Below are positions 35,003-43,218 of a DNA stretch of 64,000 nucleotides, piece after piece. Source of the DNA: CAVXYG01 sp963766005 (GTDB lineage: Bacteria > Actinomycetota > Actinomycetes > S36-B12 > GCA-2699445). The notes under the pieces were generated by a model. That model searched no databases. It worked only from the letters and a program-made list of their open reading frames with translations, and was not told where the DNA came from. Each line of letters begins with the position of its first letter. Position 1 is the stretch's first letter. Position numbers and translations under genes: made by a program. The stretch lies in contig CAVXYG010000006.1 in the NCBI GenBank assembly GCA_963766005.1, positions 124,001-188,000 of the forward strand. Reading direction: 5' to 3'.

Positions 35003-35182
35003 CCGCAGCCCTGGGTCGCAGTGCATCAGCCGAAGGGGAAGCCGCCCCAGGAGGCCGGCGGGCAATCGCCGGCCCGCCGACGATCCGTCCGGGGCCTGCC
35101 GGCAGCGGCCCCACCCCGAATCTGCGCACCCAATCCCGTGACCTGACCGCCGAGCGAGCCTGCGTCTGGTATTCCAGGATCC

Positions 35183-35575
35183 ATGGGCGCACTCCCCGTG
35201 GAAGGGCTGCAACCGGAGCAGATCGCCGAGGAGGCCACGTACCTGGCCGCCGAGCGCACGCTGTTCTCGGTGCTGTCGACGGGTCTGTCGATCGCGGGCG
35301 GCGGGGCGCTGGTCACGACGCTGCTCGGCGAGGCGTGGCCCAGATGGCTCCAGGCCGCGCTGACCGCCGTCTTCCTGCTCGTGGGCTACTCGATGACCTT
35401 GCTGGGTCTGCGGCGCTATCAGGGCATCGTCCGGTTGGCGGAGCGCCGGAAGGCCGGGGCGCCGAAGATGATGTCGCTGCGGGCGCTGTCCGCCGGGGTG
35501 CTGCTGCTGCAGGCGGCGATCGTGGTGGTCGTGGTGCTGTTCCTCGTGGGCGCGTTCGCGACGGCCACGACCTGA
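35183..35575 (+). CDS. DUF202/YidH-like small membrane protein
   Basis: A 130-residue protein with a DUF202 core: EATYLAAERTLFSVLSTGLS, the diagnostic LA.ERT..SW.RTG-type motif preceding the first helix. Three transmembrane helices follow at about 30-50, 55-75 and 100-125, with a positive loop (ERRKAGAPK) on the inside. Yeast relatives (VTC1) belong to polyphosphate-related complexes; bacterial function is unknown. The toxin-like operon starts 150 bases downstream on the same strand. Confidence 0.82.
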   Translation: MGALPVEGLQPEQIAEEATYLAAERTLFSVLSTGLSIAGGGALVTTLLGEAWPRWLQAALTAVFLLVGYSMTLLGLRRYQGIVRLAERRKAGAPKMMSLRALSAGVLLLQAAIVVVVVLFLVGAFATATT

Positions 35576-35725
35576 GCACCGCTCCCGATAGGCCAACGCA
35601 GTCCCGGTGCTGCATCTGTTGCGTGCGGTGGCGACCTGGTGCAAGGCTCGCCGCGTGACGCAGGCGACGCCGCTCGGGCGGTCGTGCACCCCGGCGATCG
35701 CGCCGTTCCAGCAGCGGCGTGCGCG

Positions 35726-36670
35726 ATGACGGGCACCCTGCGACCGGACAGCGCCGCGGCCGCGAGCCTGCAGTCGGTCGGGGCCTGCGTCGGGCCGATC
35801 GACTGGTACTTCGTGGCGATGTTCAACTTTCAGCCCGATGTCGAGGTTCCCTTCCAGGGCTCGCCGCAGCCGTTCCGATTCAGCTTGGCGACCATCGCCC
35901 CGGCGACGGCCACGGCCGTCGAGGCCGCCCAGCAGCACGCGGTGTCCTGGATCCAGACGTCCGGGCCGATCCACCCCGAGCCGGGTGTCCGAGACGTTCT
36001 GCAGAGCAGCCTGCTCGGACCGTACGTGCGCACCGGCCAGTCGTTCGCCGCCACCGCGGCGCAACTGCAGCAGCTCCTCGCCGCGATCCCGTCGACCGGG
36101 GCGTCGAAGGACCAGCTCGCCGCCGCCTCGGCCGACCTGGCCGCGCTGCGGCAGATCGTGGATGGGGCCGCTACGTCGGTCGCTGCCGCGCAATCGGACT
36201 TCGCGGGCTTCTCCGGGACCGTCCTGGCAGACGGTGCCGCCCTGCAGTCCGGCGCCGCTTCCGTGCAGGCAGCGCTCGACGGGTTCGGCCAGTGGTACGT
36301 CAATGCCCTGGAGCACCTTCAGACATCGGTGCTCACCATGGGTGCCGACATGCAGCTGCTGCAGGACTACGCCACGGCGTACCACGGTGCATTGGTCACG
36401 CTGCAGACCGGCATGGTGGCCGGGATCAGCGCCGCCGACCAGGCCGCCACGGCGCTGCTGCAGGTCGCTGAGCAGTGGGCGACGCTGGTCAAGGCCACCG
36501 ACAACGTCGCGCAGCAGGTCGCTTCGGCCACGGCGCAGTCGCTGGCCAGCGATCTCACGGCCTTGGAGCTCTCGGCGGCGGCACAGGAGTGGGCGACCCT
36601 GCAGCAGTTGGCGCAGACGATCCTCACCAGCATCCAGGCGTTCCCGATTCCGAGGCCGGAGACATCATGA
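35726..36670 (+). CDS. putative alpha-pore-forming toxin, component 1 (helical, no membrane hairpin)
   Basis: A 314-residue protein from the ATG at 35726 (a GTG at 35639 adds a poor leader). It is almost entirely helical and Ala/Gln/Leu-rich after a short N-terminal region with IDWYFVAMFNFQPDVEVPFQ. Long amphipathic helices span about 60-310, ending in two W..L-type helices (EQWATLVKATDNVAQQV and EWATLQQLAQTILTSI). It has no Sec signal and no strong transmembrane segment. The helical bundle and the final W-L-A helix match the HBL/Nhe/ClyA superfamily. Its TGA overlaps the next ATG (ATGA), so components 1 and 2 are coupled. By analogy with tripartite systems, this would be the soluble, lytic-assembly or hydrophilic component. 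Confidence 0.6.
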   Translation: MTGTLRPDSAAAASLQSVGACVGPIDWYFVAMFNFQPDVEVPFQGSPQPFRFSLATIAPATATAVEAAQQHAVSWIQTSGPIHPEPGVRDVLQSSLLGPYVRTGQSFAATAAQLQQLLAAIPSTGASKDQLAAASADLAALRQIVDGAATSVAAAQSDFAGFSGTVLADGAALQSGAASVQAALDGFGQWYVNALEHLQTSVLTMGADMQLLQDYATAYHGALVTLQTGMVAGISAADQAATALLQVAEQWATLVKATDNVAQQVASATAQSLASDLTALELSAAAQEWATLQQLAQTILTSIQAFPIPRPETS

Positions 36671-37734
36671 TGCAGCTCAGTCCCGACGCCGCCGAGACCC
36701 TGGACCTGCTCACGTCGGTGGCCAATCAATGGGCGCGGCTGTCGGCCTACGTGCGCTCGATCCAGTCGGCACAGTTCCAGTCACTGGACCCGCCGCCGTC
36801 GTGGCTGGCGCAGGCCCGGGCCGCGCTGGCCGCCAACGTTGCCGCCGGCGAGCAGTGGCTGGAGCGGGCGCCGGCGGCGACGTCGTCCATCGTGGCGCCG
36901 TTCGACGACTATGCGGCGACGTTTCGCGCCTTCCACGAGGTTGCCGGCACCGTGTCGCGCAGCAGCACCCCGCAGCTCATCACCGACCTGGAGGGCTTGA
37001 CCGCCCAGCTCGACCGCGCAGTCACCCAGGTCGCAGCAGGTCAGCAGATCATCGAGGATCTGGCAGGCACGTGGGCGAAGGCGCACGAGCAGATGCTGGC
37101 GGCGGTGGCGGTGGCCGAGGAGGCGCACGAGCAAGAGCACGAGGCACTCGACGAGACCGCCGCCAAGATCGCTGAGCTGGAGGAACGGCTGAGCTCGCTC
37201 GGTGAGGACATGCGCTCCGGGGATCTGGCGATCGGTCGGACGTTCACCGAGACCGAGGTCGACCTCATGGTGGCGATCTTCGCCGGGGAGGCCGAGATCC
37301 CGTTCGTCGGTATCGGGCTGGCGATCCTGTCCGTCCTCATCGATATGGGGGAGATGATCGCCAACAGCGAAGCCGTGGACGAGGCGCTCACCGAGCTCTA
37401 CGACGCGCTGGTGGCCGAGTCCGTGGAGGCCCAGGCGGTCAGCGCGCTGCACACGGTGCTGGCGGTCCTGCAGCGGCTCGACGAGCAGTACACCCTGGCC
37501 GCCCGGCCCGGCCGGGACCTGCAGTTGCTCTGGGAGGGCGAGCGAGACAAGGTGCAGCGCGTCCAGGAGGGCCTGCGGGCCGGAGCCGACCCAGCACAGA
37601 TGGAGGATCTGGCGCACCTTGCCGATGCCCAGCAGGCGTGGGACAACCTCGCCCAGATCGCCCGCCGGCTGCTGGACCTGCAGACGGTGCAGGGTCCCGC
37701 CGTCCGACTCACCCCCCGCCCGCGCACCGCCTGA
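36667..37734 (+). CDS. putative alpha-pore-forming toxin, component 2
   Basis: A 355-residue protein starting MMQLSPDAAETLDLLTSVAN. Long helices dominate, with a strong coiled-coil stretch at about 130-180 (EEAHEQEHEALDETAAKIAE, LEERLSSL). A hydrophobic segment at about 211-232 (IPFVGIGLAILSVLIDMGEM) lies in mid-sequence, where HBL/Nhe/ClyA-type toxins carry their membrane-inserting head. The final helix again has the pattern W.NLAQIARRLLDL. There is no signal peptide, as in ClyA and Cry6A-like toxins. It is translationally coupled to component 1. Function is inferred from architecture only. Confidence 0.6.
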   Translation: MMQLSPDAAETLDLLTSVANQWARLSAYVRSIQSAQFQSLDPPPSWLAQARAALAANVAAGEQWLERAPAATSSIVAPFDDYAATFRAFHEVAGTVSRSSTPQLITDLEGLTAQLDRAVTQVAAGQQIIEDLAGTWAKAHEQMLAAVAVAEEAHEQEHEALDETAAKIAELEERLSSLGEDMRSGDLAIGRTFTETEVDLMVAIFAGEAEIPFVGIGLAILSVLIDMGEMIANSEAVDEALTELYDALVAESVEAQAVSALHTVLAVLQRLDEQYTLAARPGRDLQLLWEGERDKVQRVQEGLRAGADPAQMEDLAHLADAQQAWDNLAQIARRLLDLQTVQGPAVRLTPRPRTA

Positions 37735-37746
37735 ACGCCGACCCCC

Positions 37747-37781
37747 GGCACCGCCACCGCCACCGCCACCGCCACCGCCAC
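37747..37781. repeat. hexanucleotide microsatellite (CACCGC)n between toxin genes
   Basis: About five and a half perfect copies of CACCGC/CCGCCA lie in the 68-base spacer between components 2 and 3, ending just before the AAGGAG ribosome-binding site of component 3. Copy-number change would alter the spacer length without shifting a reading frame. It could tune expression of component 3 or be selectively neutral. Confidence 0.85.
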
Positions 37782-37802
37782 CGACGAAGGAGCCCAGCCC
37801 CG

Positions 37803-38918
37803 ATGCCTACCACCGCGCCAGCCAGCGGCGTTGCGCCGCAGGACGCCAAGCACGCCATCGCCTCCGGCATGGCGAACATGCACATCGTGACGGCCTACGC
37901 CCTGGCCGTGCAGCACACCGAGATCCACCCGGCGACCGACCCGGCCCCGGACTGGTTCGCGGCGCTGTCGGCCAATCTCGACGTCGCCAAGGGCCACGCC
38001 CAGCAGTGGATCGATCTGGTTCCCGACCTGACCTCGACCATCCCGACAGCGGTGATCAACTACGGCAGCGAATTCAAGGCCGCCGCGGGACTGATCGTGC
38101 AGCTGCTGCGGCAGGCGCAGTCGCTGACCCCGAGCAGCTCCGAGTACCAGGCGCTGGTGAAGAAGGCCGTGGACTACCTGACCGCGCTGCGCGGGGAGTT
38201 GACCACGATCGACGGCGCGCTGGACGCCGCCGGGCAGCAGCTCGACGGGTTCCAGTCGGAGGCCGAGGCCGACTTCACCAGCCTCACGCAGGGCGTGAAC
38301 TCCATCCAGGCCGCCGAGGCCGGTCTCGCGGTGCAGATCGCGAAGACGAAGGCGGACATCGACATCCTCAACAGCAAGATCGCCTCGGAGAACGCGCTGC
38401 TCACCGACGCCCTGATCGGCCTGGGCCTGGGCCTTCTCGTGCTCATCGCCGGGATCGCGCTGGCGGTGGTCACCTTCGGGTTGGGGACCGTCGTCGCCAT
38501 CGGGGGCGGGCTGGTGACCCTCGGCGGCGCCGGCACCGCGATCGCGATGGGCGTGCTGATCAAGGAGCAGCACGAGAAGATCGCGCAGGACCAGGTGGAT
38601 CTCGACAACGAGTCCCGCCAGATCGTCACCCTGAGCGGGCTCAACACCTCGATTCAGAACCTGCGCGATCAGAACACCGCTGCCCAGCAGGCGCTGACCC
38701 AGATCCGCGAGATGTGGAAGACGTTCGACAAGACGCTGGAGCAGATCATCGACCTCGTCGGGCGCGCGGAGGATCCGCTGCACACGGTCCTGGACGAACT
38801 GTGGGTGCAGTCGGCGTTGGACGAATGGACGACACTGGTCGACTTCGCGACTGCATTGGAGGGCATGGCGGTCACGCGGCAGGACCAGGGGACGGTGCCG
38901 CTGCCGTCGACCCATTGA
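37803..38918 (+). CDS. putative alpha-pore-forming toxin, component 3 (hydrophobic hairpin)
   Basis: A 371-residue protein with the clearest pore-former look: long N-terminal helices (about 20-200), then an unbroken ~50-residue hydrophobic, Gly-rich hairpin at about 203-252 (LIGLGLGLLVLIAGIALAVV, TFGLGTVVAIGGGLVTLG), then long helices (KEQHEKIAQDQVDLDNESRQ) and the closing helix LDEWTTLVDFATALEGM. Helix bundle, mid-sequence hydrophobic tongue and second helix bundle is the fold plan of ClyA, HblB/NheB-C and Cry6Aa. It has no signal peptide. AAGGAG lies ten bases upstream of ATG 37803. Probably the membrane-inserting component of a tripartite toxin. Confidence 0.7.
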   Translation: MPTTAPASGVAPQDAKHAIASGMANMHIVTAYALAVQHTEIHPATDPAPDWFAALSANLDVAKGHAQQWIDLVPDLTSTIPTAVINYGSEFKAAAGLIVQLLRQAQSLTPSSSEYQALVKKAVDYLTALRGELTTIDGALDAAGQQLDGFQSEAEADFTSLTQGVNSIQAAEAGLAVQIAKTKADIDILNSKIASENALLTDALIGLGLGLLVLIAGIALAVVTFGLGTVVAIGGGLVTLGGAGTAIAMGVLIKEQHEKIAQDQVDLDNESRQIVTLSGLNTSIQNLRDQNTAAQQALTQIREMWKTFDKTLEQIIDLVGRAEDPLHTVLDELWVQSALDEWTTLVDFATALEGMAVTRQDQGTVPLPSTH

Positions 38919-39136
38919 TGCCGCAACGTGATCGGCGGCCGCCCGCCGGACACCCGGACGCCGATACTCGCCGAGCGAGCCCCGTACCCCCCGGCACCAT
39001 GGACGCGGACGCACTGGGATCGCCCAGGAGGATGTCACCAAGCCCACGCCAGCGGCGACCCACCCGGCGCTCGGATCGGTGCGCCTTCGGCGCCGGTACC
39101 GCAACGGCCGGACGTCCCGGGCGGTAGGTTCCTCCC

Positions 39137-39919
39137 ATGAACCGTCGCGCGCGCGCAGTTGCGTTGATCCTGCTGGCTCCCTGGGCCCTCGCACTGGCAG
39201 GGTGCGGCGACGACGGCGAGATCATCGGCGCGATCGAGTCGGCGCTGCCCAGCATTGAGCCACCGACCCCACCAGCGGACCCGGGCAGTAGCAGCGACGC
39301 CCCCACGGCACCACCCGCCGCATCGGATTCCCCGGCACCGGAGCCGGCACCGGAGCCGACCGAAGCCGAGACGCCGCAGGAATCGCAGCCCGTGGATGAG
39401 TCGACCGAGGACGGATCGGGGCTGCCGTTGTGGGCATGGGTGCTCATCATCGTCGCGGTCGTCGCAGGGGTCGGCGGACTGGTTGCCGCCTCGCGCAACC
39501 GCGGCGGCGGGAGCGACCATGATCTCGCGGCCCGGGCCGATGGCCAGCTGTCCTGGGTGCGAACGCAGATGGACGATCCCACCATCCGCTGGCGCGCCGA
39601 GCAACTGGGCGTGCCCACCGAGCAGCGCGACACAGATTCCGAGCAGGCCCGAACCTGGGCATCGCTGGACCAGCGCATGACGTCTGCCGGCAACGACCTG
39701 CTGACGCTGCAATCCGGGGCGAAGGACGAGTCGGTCCGACAGGCCGCGGGCATGATGCAGCAGGCCGCCGACGGCTATCGCAACTCGGCGGAAGCGCTGG
39801 CCGCCAGCATCGCCACCGGCGATCAGTCCCGCATCGGCGAAGCCACCCAGGCGTTTCAGGCCGACGCCGCGCTGTTCGATCGTGCCCGGGAGCGGCTGAG
39901 GCAAGCGGCCAAGCTCTGA
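39137..39919 (+). CDS. lipoprotein-like protein with Pro/Glu linker and second membrane segment
   Basis: A 260-residue protein. The N-terminus is a lipoprotein signal with lipobox ALAGC (C23). It is followed by a Pro/Ala/Ser/Glu-rich spacer (about 40-93) and a second hydrophobic helix at about 95-118 (LPLWAWVLIIVAVVAGVGGL). Residues 120-260 form a soluble helical domain with several W, Q and M residues (DDPTIRWRAEQLGVP, SLDQRMTSAGNDLLTLQ). If both signals are used, the helical domain would be cytoplasmic and the linker extracellular. I do not recognise the C-terminal domain. It lies 218 bases after the toxin-like operon, same strand; a link is possible but unproven. Confidence 0.75.
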   Translation: MNRRARAVALILLAPWALALAGCGDDGEIIGAIESALPSIEPPTPPADPGSSSDAPTAPPAASDSPAPEPAPEPTEAETPQESQPVDESTEDGSGLPLWAWVLIIVAVVAGVGGLVAASRNRGGGSDHDLAARADGQLSWVRTQMDDPTIRWRAEQLGVPTEQRDTDSEQARTWASLDQRMTSAGNDLLTLQSGAKDESVRQAAGMMQQAADGYRNSAEALAASIATGDQSRIGEATQAFQADAALFDRARERLRQAAKL

Positions 39920-40266
39920 GGCGCAGCGTCCTGGCCGGGCCGCGCCGGCAGCTGGTCGCCGTGGGAAACAGTCCCATGACGGCGCCCGCCCCTCGGGGTG
40001 AGACGGTCGGGATCCCTCCTGCCCTCGACGCGCGTGAAGCCGGCACAGCAGATCGCCGGGGCGGCGACACGCAGGACGAGCGCCGAGTCGCGCAGCAGGC
40101 GAGGCATCCGCTCGCCGACATCGCGTGCCCCAACTGCGATCATGCCCGAGCACCACTGGCCGGGGGGCAGCGCCGCAGGAGGGGCAAGCGCGCACAAGAG
40201 GCACCGCTGCGGCCCTCGCCCGGAGCCGAAGTAGCCACGCCGGATTCGCCGTACCAGGATGGTCGG
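39920..40266. other. 347-base stretch without recognisable genes
   Basis: It lies between the lipoprotein-like gene and the DUF1349 gene. An open frame in phase with the DUF1349 gene extends through it, but has no ribosome-binding site or protein-like pattern, so I treat it as upstream DNA. No repeat or hairpin of note. Confidence 0.45.
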
Positions 40267-40896
40267 ATGCCGCACCCCCTGACATCGGCCCATTGGCTGC
40301 GCGAGCCCACGACGGCGGTCCTCGATCACGACGGGGTGCGCTTGCGGACCTCACCGGGGACCGACTTCTGGCAGCGCTCGTACTACGGCTTCCGCAACGA
40401 CAACGCACCGGCGCTGCTGCTGCCCGTAAGGGAGAACTGCACCTTCACCGCGCGCGCCACCTTCGACTACCGCCAGCAATTCGACCAGGCCGGTGTCGTC
40501 GTGCTGCTGGACAGCGAGAACTGGGCCAAGGCGTCCATCGAGTACGAGGACGGCGCCCTGTCCCGGCTCGGCAGCGTCGTGACCAACCTCGGGTACTCGG
40601 ACTGGGCCACGCGAGACATCCCCAGCACGCGGCGCATGTGGTACCGGGTGTCGCAGCGGGGGCCGGACTTCCTCGTCGAAGCGGCCGCCGACGCAGTGCA
40701 TTGGGAACAGTTGCGCATCTTCCACCTGCACCGGTTGGGCGCCACGACCGAGCAGATGGGCCAGGCCCCGCCGGATCGGCTGCCATCGGCCCCGGTGTCG
40801 CTGGGGATCTACGCCTGCAGTCCCGGGGACTCCTCGTTCGAGGCCCGCTTCGACCGACTGTCGTTGGTGCCCTCGATCTGGCAGCCGCACGGCTGA
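40267..40896 (+). CDS. DUF1349 (concanavalin A-like) family protein
   Basis: A 209-residue protein from ATG 40267. It matches the DUF1349 jelly-roll family: FWQRSYYGFRNDNAPALLLP, FTARATFDYRQQFDQAGVVV and LLDSENWAKASIEYEDGAL, then SLGIYACSPGDSSFEARFDR and LSLVPSIW at the end. The DQAG..L....WAK...E pattern is diagnostic. Such proteins include yeast Ree1 and many bacterial members of unknown substrate; the fold suggests carbohydrate binding. There is no signal peptide, so it acts in the cytoplasm. Confidence 0.85.
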   Translation: MPHPLTSAHWLREPTTAVLDHDGVRLRTSPGTDFWQRSYYGFRNDNAPALLLPVRENCTFTARATFDYRQQFDQAGVVVLLDSENWAKASIEYEDGALSRLGSVVTNLGYSDWATRDIPSTRRMWYRVSQRGPDFLVEAAADAVHWEQLRIFHLHRLGATTEQMGQAPPDRLPSAPVSLGIYACSPGDSSFEARFDRLSLVPSIWQPHG

Positions 40897-41142
40897 GAGC
40901 ACCCAGCGGGCTCCCCGCGCCCCCCACATGCGGTCTTCCGGCAGCAACCATGGCCCCGACGCGACGCAGCAGTCCCCGCGGCACGGTCCTGGCCGGTGGC
41001 GGTCGCGCCGCGCTCGCCCGGCTCAGTGATCGATGCCGCCCGCCGCGCCACGCGCCGTCATCGGGCAGACAGTGGACGTGACCCAGGCAGGGGAACCGCC
41101 GCGGTCCTCACCGCGGCGGCGGACCGAGAAGAGGTGGGCACC

Positions 41143-43209
41143 ATGCCCGGTCGGCAACGCTTGCGCGAGACCCAGTACCTGTTCCTCCTGGCACGGCCAG
41201 GCCCCGAGGGGCGGAAGGCGGCCGTGGAGTACCTCCGCGGGATCGGCGTGCGCGTCACCGCGGTGCACGGCGACGTCGCCGTCGTCGGCGCGGCGAAGGC
41301 GCGCACGATCGAGTCGGCGGCATCGACCGGCCTGTTCGGAGCCATCGTCCGGGGCACGATCGGCCGGGACACCATGGCCGCACTCGCCGAACGCTCGCCG
41401 GAACAGCGGCAGGTGGCCGAGCTGTGGAACACCCAGCACAGCGAGCGCTATCGGAAGGCGATGCGCGACGACTCCCGCCGCGGCGTCAACTGGGCCGACC
41501 CGAAGGTGGATCCGCCGGCGCCGAGTACTCCGTTCGCGCCGGAGGACTTCGTTGCCGCTGTCCTGGAGCACTACCGCGCCACCGAGCAGGAGTTCCTCGA
41601 CCGTGGCGTCGAGGACGCCCCCAAGGAACTGCTCGCCAGGCTGCGGCGGGCGCGCGGCGGGAAGGACCGGGGCGGCAAGGCCTTCGTCGAGCTGCAGCAA
41701 GCGCTGCGGGAGCGCTACGACGACGAGACCGTCGCCTACCACCTGTCGCGAGTGGCTGTGGCGCTGGAGCCCAAGTGGTGGCCGGCGGTCTTCGGGCTGG
41801 AACTGGAGTTCCTGATCCGGTTCTTCCTGCTCGAGGCCGCCTGCTGGCGGATGGAGCACGAGATCGCGGTCGGCGTGGTCTTCGTGGAGTCCTCGCGGTC
41901 GGACGGGCCGAAGTTCAGCACCAGCCAGCGCAGCACCCTGAAGGCCCGCATCTGCGACGGGCTGCAATGGCTGGCCCAGGAGGCGCCCTCGGCGGCCCAC
42001 CTGACGTGGGTGTTCGACTGGCAGGACGTATCGATCGACGTGGCCAACGGCAACGACAGCGCCACCGAGGAGTACTGGCGCGACCCGGCCATGGCGGAGG
42101 TGGCGTTCCAGGGTGCCGCCTACTCCGCGAACTGGAGCGGCGTCGGCGAGTACCGCGACGATCTGCGCAACCACTTCGTCTCGGCCCATGCCGCAGTCAT
42201 CTTCGTGACCCCCTACGGCAACGAGTGGCACGCCTACGCCAGCGGCGGCCGGATCACCCTCGCCGAGCGCAACAACTGGGGCAACTGGGGCATCGGGACG
42301 GTGGACGAGATCACCGCCCACGAGATGTGCCACCTCTTCGGGGCCGCGGACGAGTACACCGGCTCCGGCACGCCGTGCTCCTCCTGCGGCGGATCGTTCG
42401 GCTGCTACGGCATCCCGAACGGCAACTGCGGCTCGTGCGCCGCTCCGTTCCAGTCCTGCATCATGGACCGGAACACCCGGCGGCTGTGCGCCTACACGCA
42501 GGGCCAGATCGGCTGGGCCGACCTCCTCGTCGAGCTGCGCACCGCGGACACCTCGCTGGCCGGCACCGACGACACCGTCTGGCTGGACACCGGCGATCGC
42601 ACGTTCGTGCTCGACAACCCCAGCCACGACGACCGCGAGCAGGGCAACGTCGAGGCCTACGCCTTGCACTACACCGGGCTGACCAAGGCCGACCTGCAGC
42701 GGGTCGGCATCCGCAAGTCCTCCGACGGGTGGTTCGGCGGCTGGAAGCTGGAGCGCGTGAAGGTGTGGGTGCGCGGCGAGCTGGTGTGCAACAGCTACGC
42801 CAACCAGTGGCTGGAGGACGAGTACCGCTGGTGGGCGAGCCTGAGCTGCGGCAGCTCCGCCACGATCGTGAACCGGCTGCGGGTCAGAGTCACCACCGCC
42901 GATGTGTCGTGGGCCGGCACCGACGACGACGTCACCCTGTCCATGGGCGGCCGTTCCTGGAACCTGGACAACCCGTCGCACGACGACTTCGAGCGGGGCA
43001 ACACCGACACCTTCGACCTCGACCCGGGCACCGGGCTGTACACCTCCATGCTCAGCCAGATCCGCATCCACAAATCGCCGGACGGCTTCGCCGGCGGCTG
43101 GAAGCTGAAGGGTCTGGAGATCATCGTGAACAACGCGACGATCTACACCAACCAGAGCATCAACACGTGGCTGGAGGACAGCGACCGGGATTGGTACGCA
43201 GTGGTGTAG
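41143..43209 (+). CDS. metzincin-like metalloprotease domain protein with two C-terminal PLAT-like domains
   Basis: A 688-residue protein from ATG 41143 (GAGGTGG ribosome-binding site). The N-terminus (about 1-80) has an inhibitor-like pattern (QYLFLLARPGPEGRKAAVEY). The zinc motif is HEMCHLFGAAD with H393, E394, H397 and D403, the HExxHxxGxxD form seen in snapalysin-type metzincins. A Cys-rich loop (CSSCGGSFGC, CGSC) and a Met-turn-like SCIMD follow. From about 460 and about 577 come two PLAT/LH2-like beta-sandwich repeats, each with TAD.S.AGTDD, LDNPSHDD and the I.I.KS.DG..GGWKL end. No Sec or Tat signal is visible. Lipid or membrane targeting by PLAT domains and proteolysis are inferred. 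The ORF is intact. Confidence 0.82.
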   Translation: MPGRQRLRETQYLFLLARPGPEGRKAAVEYLRGIGVRVTAVHGDVAVVGAAKARTIESAASTGLFGAIVRGTIGRDTMAALAERSPEQRQVAELWNTQHSERYRKAMRDDSRRGVNWADPKVDPPAPSTPFAPEDFVAAVLEHYRATEQEFLDRGVEDAPKELLARLRRARGGKDRGGKAFVELQQALRERYDDETVAYHLSRVAVALEPKWWPAVFGLELEFLIRFFLLEAACWRMEHEIAVGVVFVESSRSDGPKFSTSQRSTLKARICDGLQWLAQEAPSAAHLTWVFDWQDVSIDVANGNDSATEEYWRDPAMAEVAFQGAAYSANWSGVGEYRDDLRNHFVSAHAAVIFVTPYGNEWHAYASGGRITLAERNNWGNWGIGTVDEITAHEMCHLFGAADEYTGSGTPCSSCGGSFGCYGIPNGNCGSCAAPFQSCIMDRNTRRLCAYTQGQIGWADLLVELRTADTSLAGTDDTVWLDTGDRTFVLDNPSHDDREQGNVEAYALHYTGLTKADLQRVGIRKSSDGWFGGWKLERVKVWVRGELVCNSYANQWLEDEYRWWASLSCGSSATIVNRLRVRVTTADVSWAGTDDDVTLSMGGRSWNLDNPSHDDFERGNTDTFDLDPGTGLYTSMLSQIRIHKSPDGFAGGWKLKGLEIIVNNATIYTNQSINTWLEDSDRDWYAVV

Positions 43210-43218
43210 TGGCGAGGC

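Noticed and set aside
35639..35725. GTG start 29 codons upstream of toxin component 1
   Set aside because: The leader (MQGSPRDAGDAARAV...) is uncharacteristic and has no ribosome-binding site; the ATG at 35726 gives a better N-terminus.
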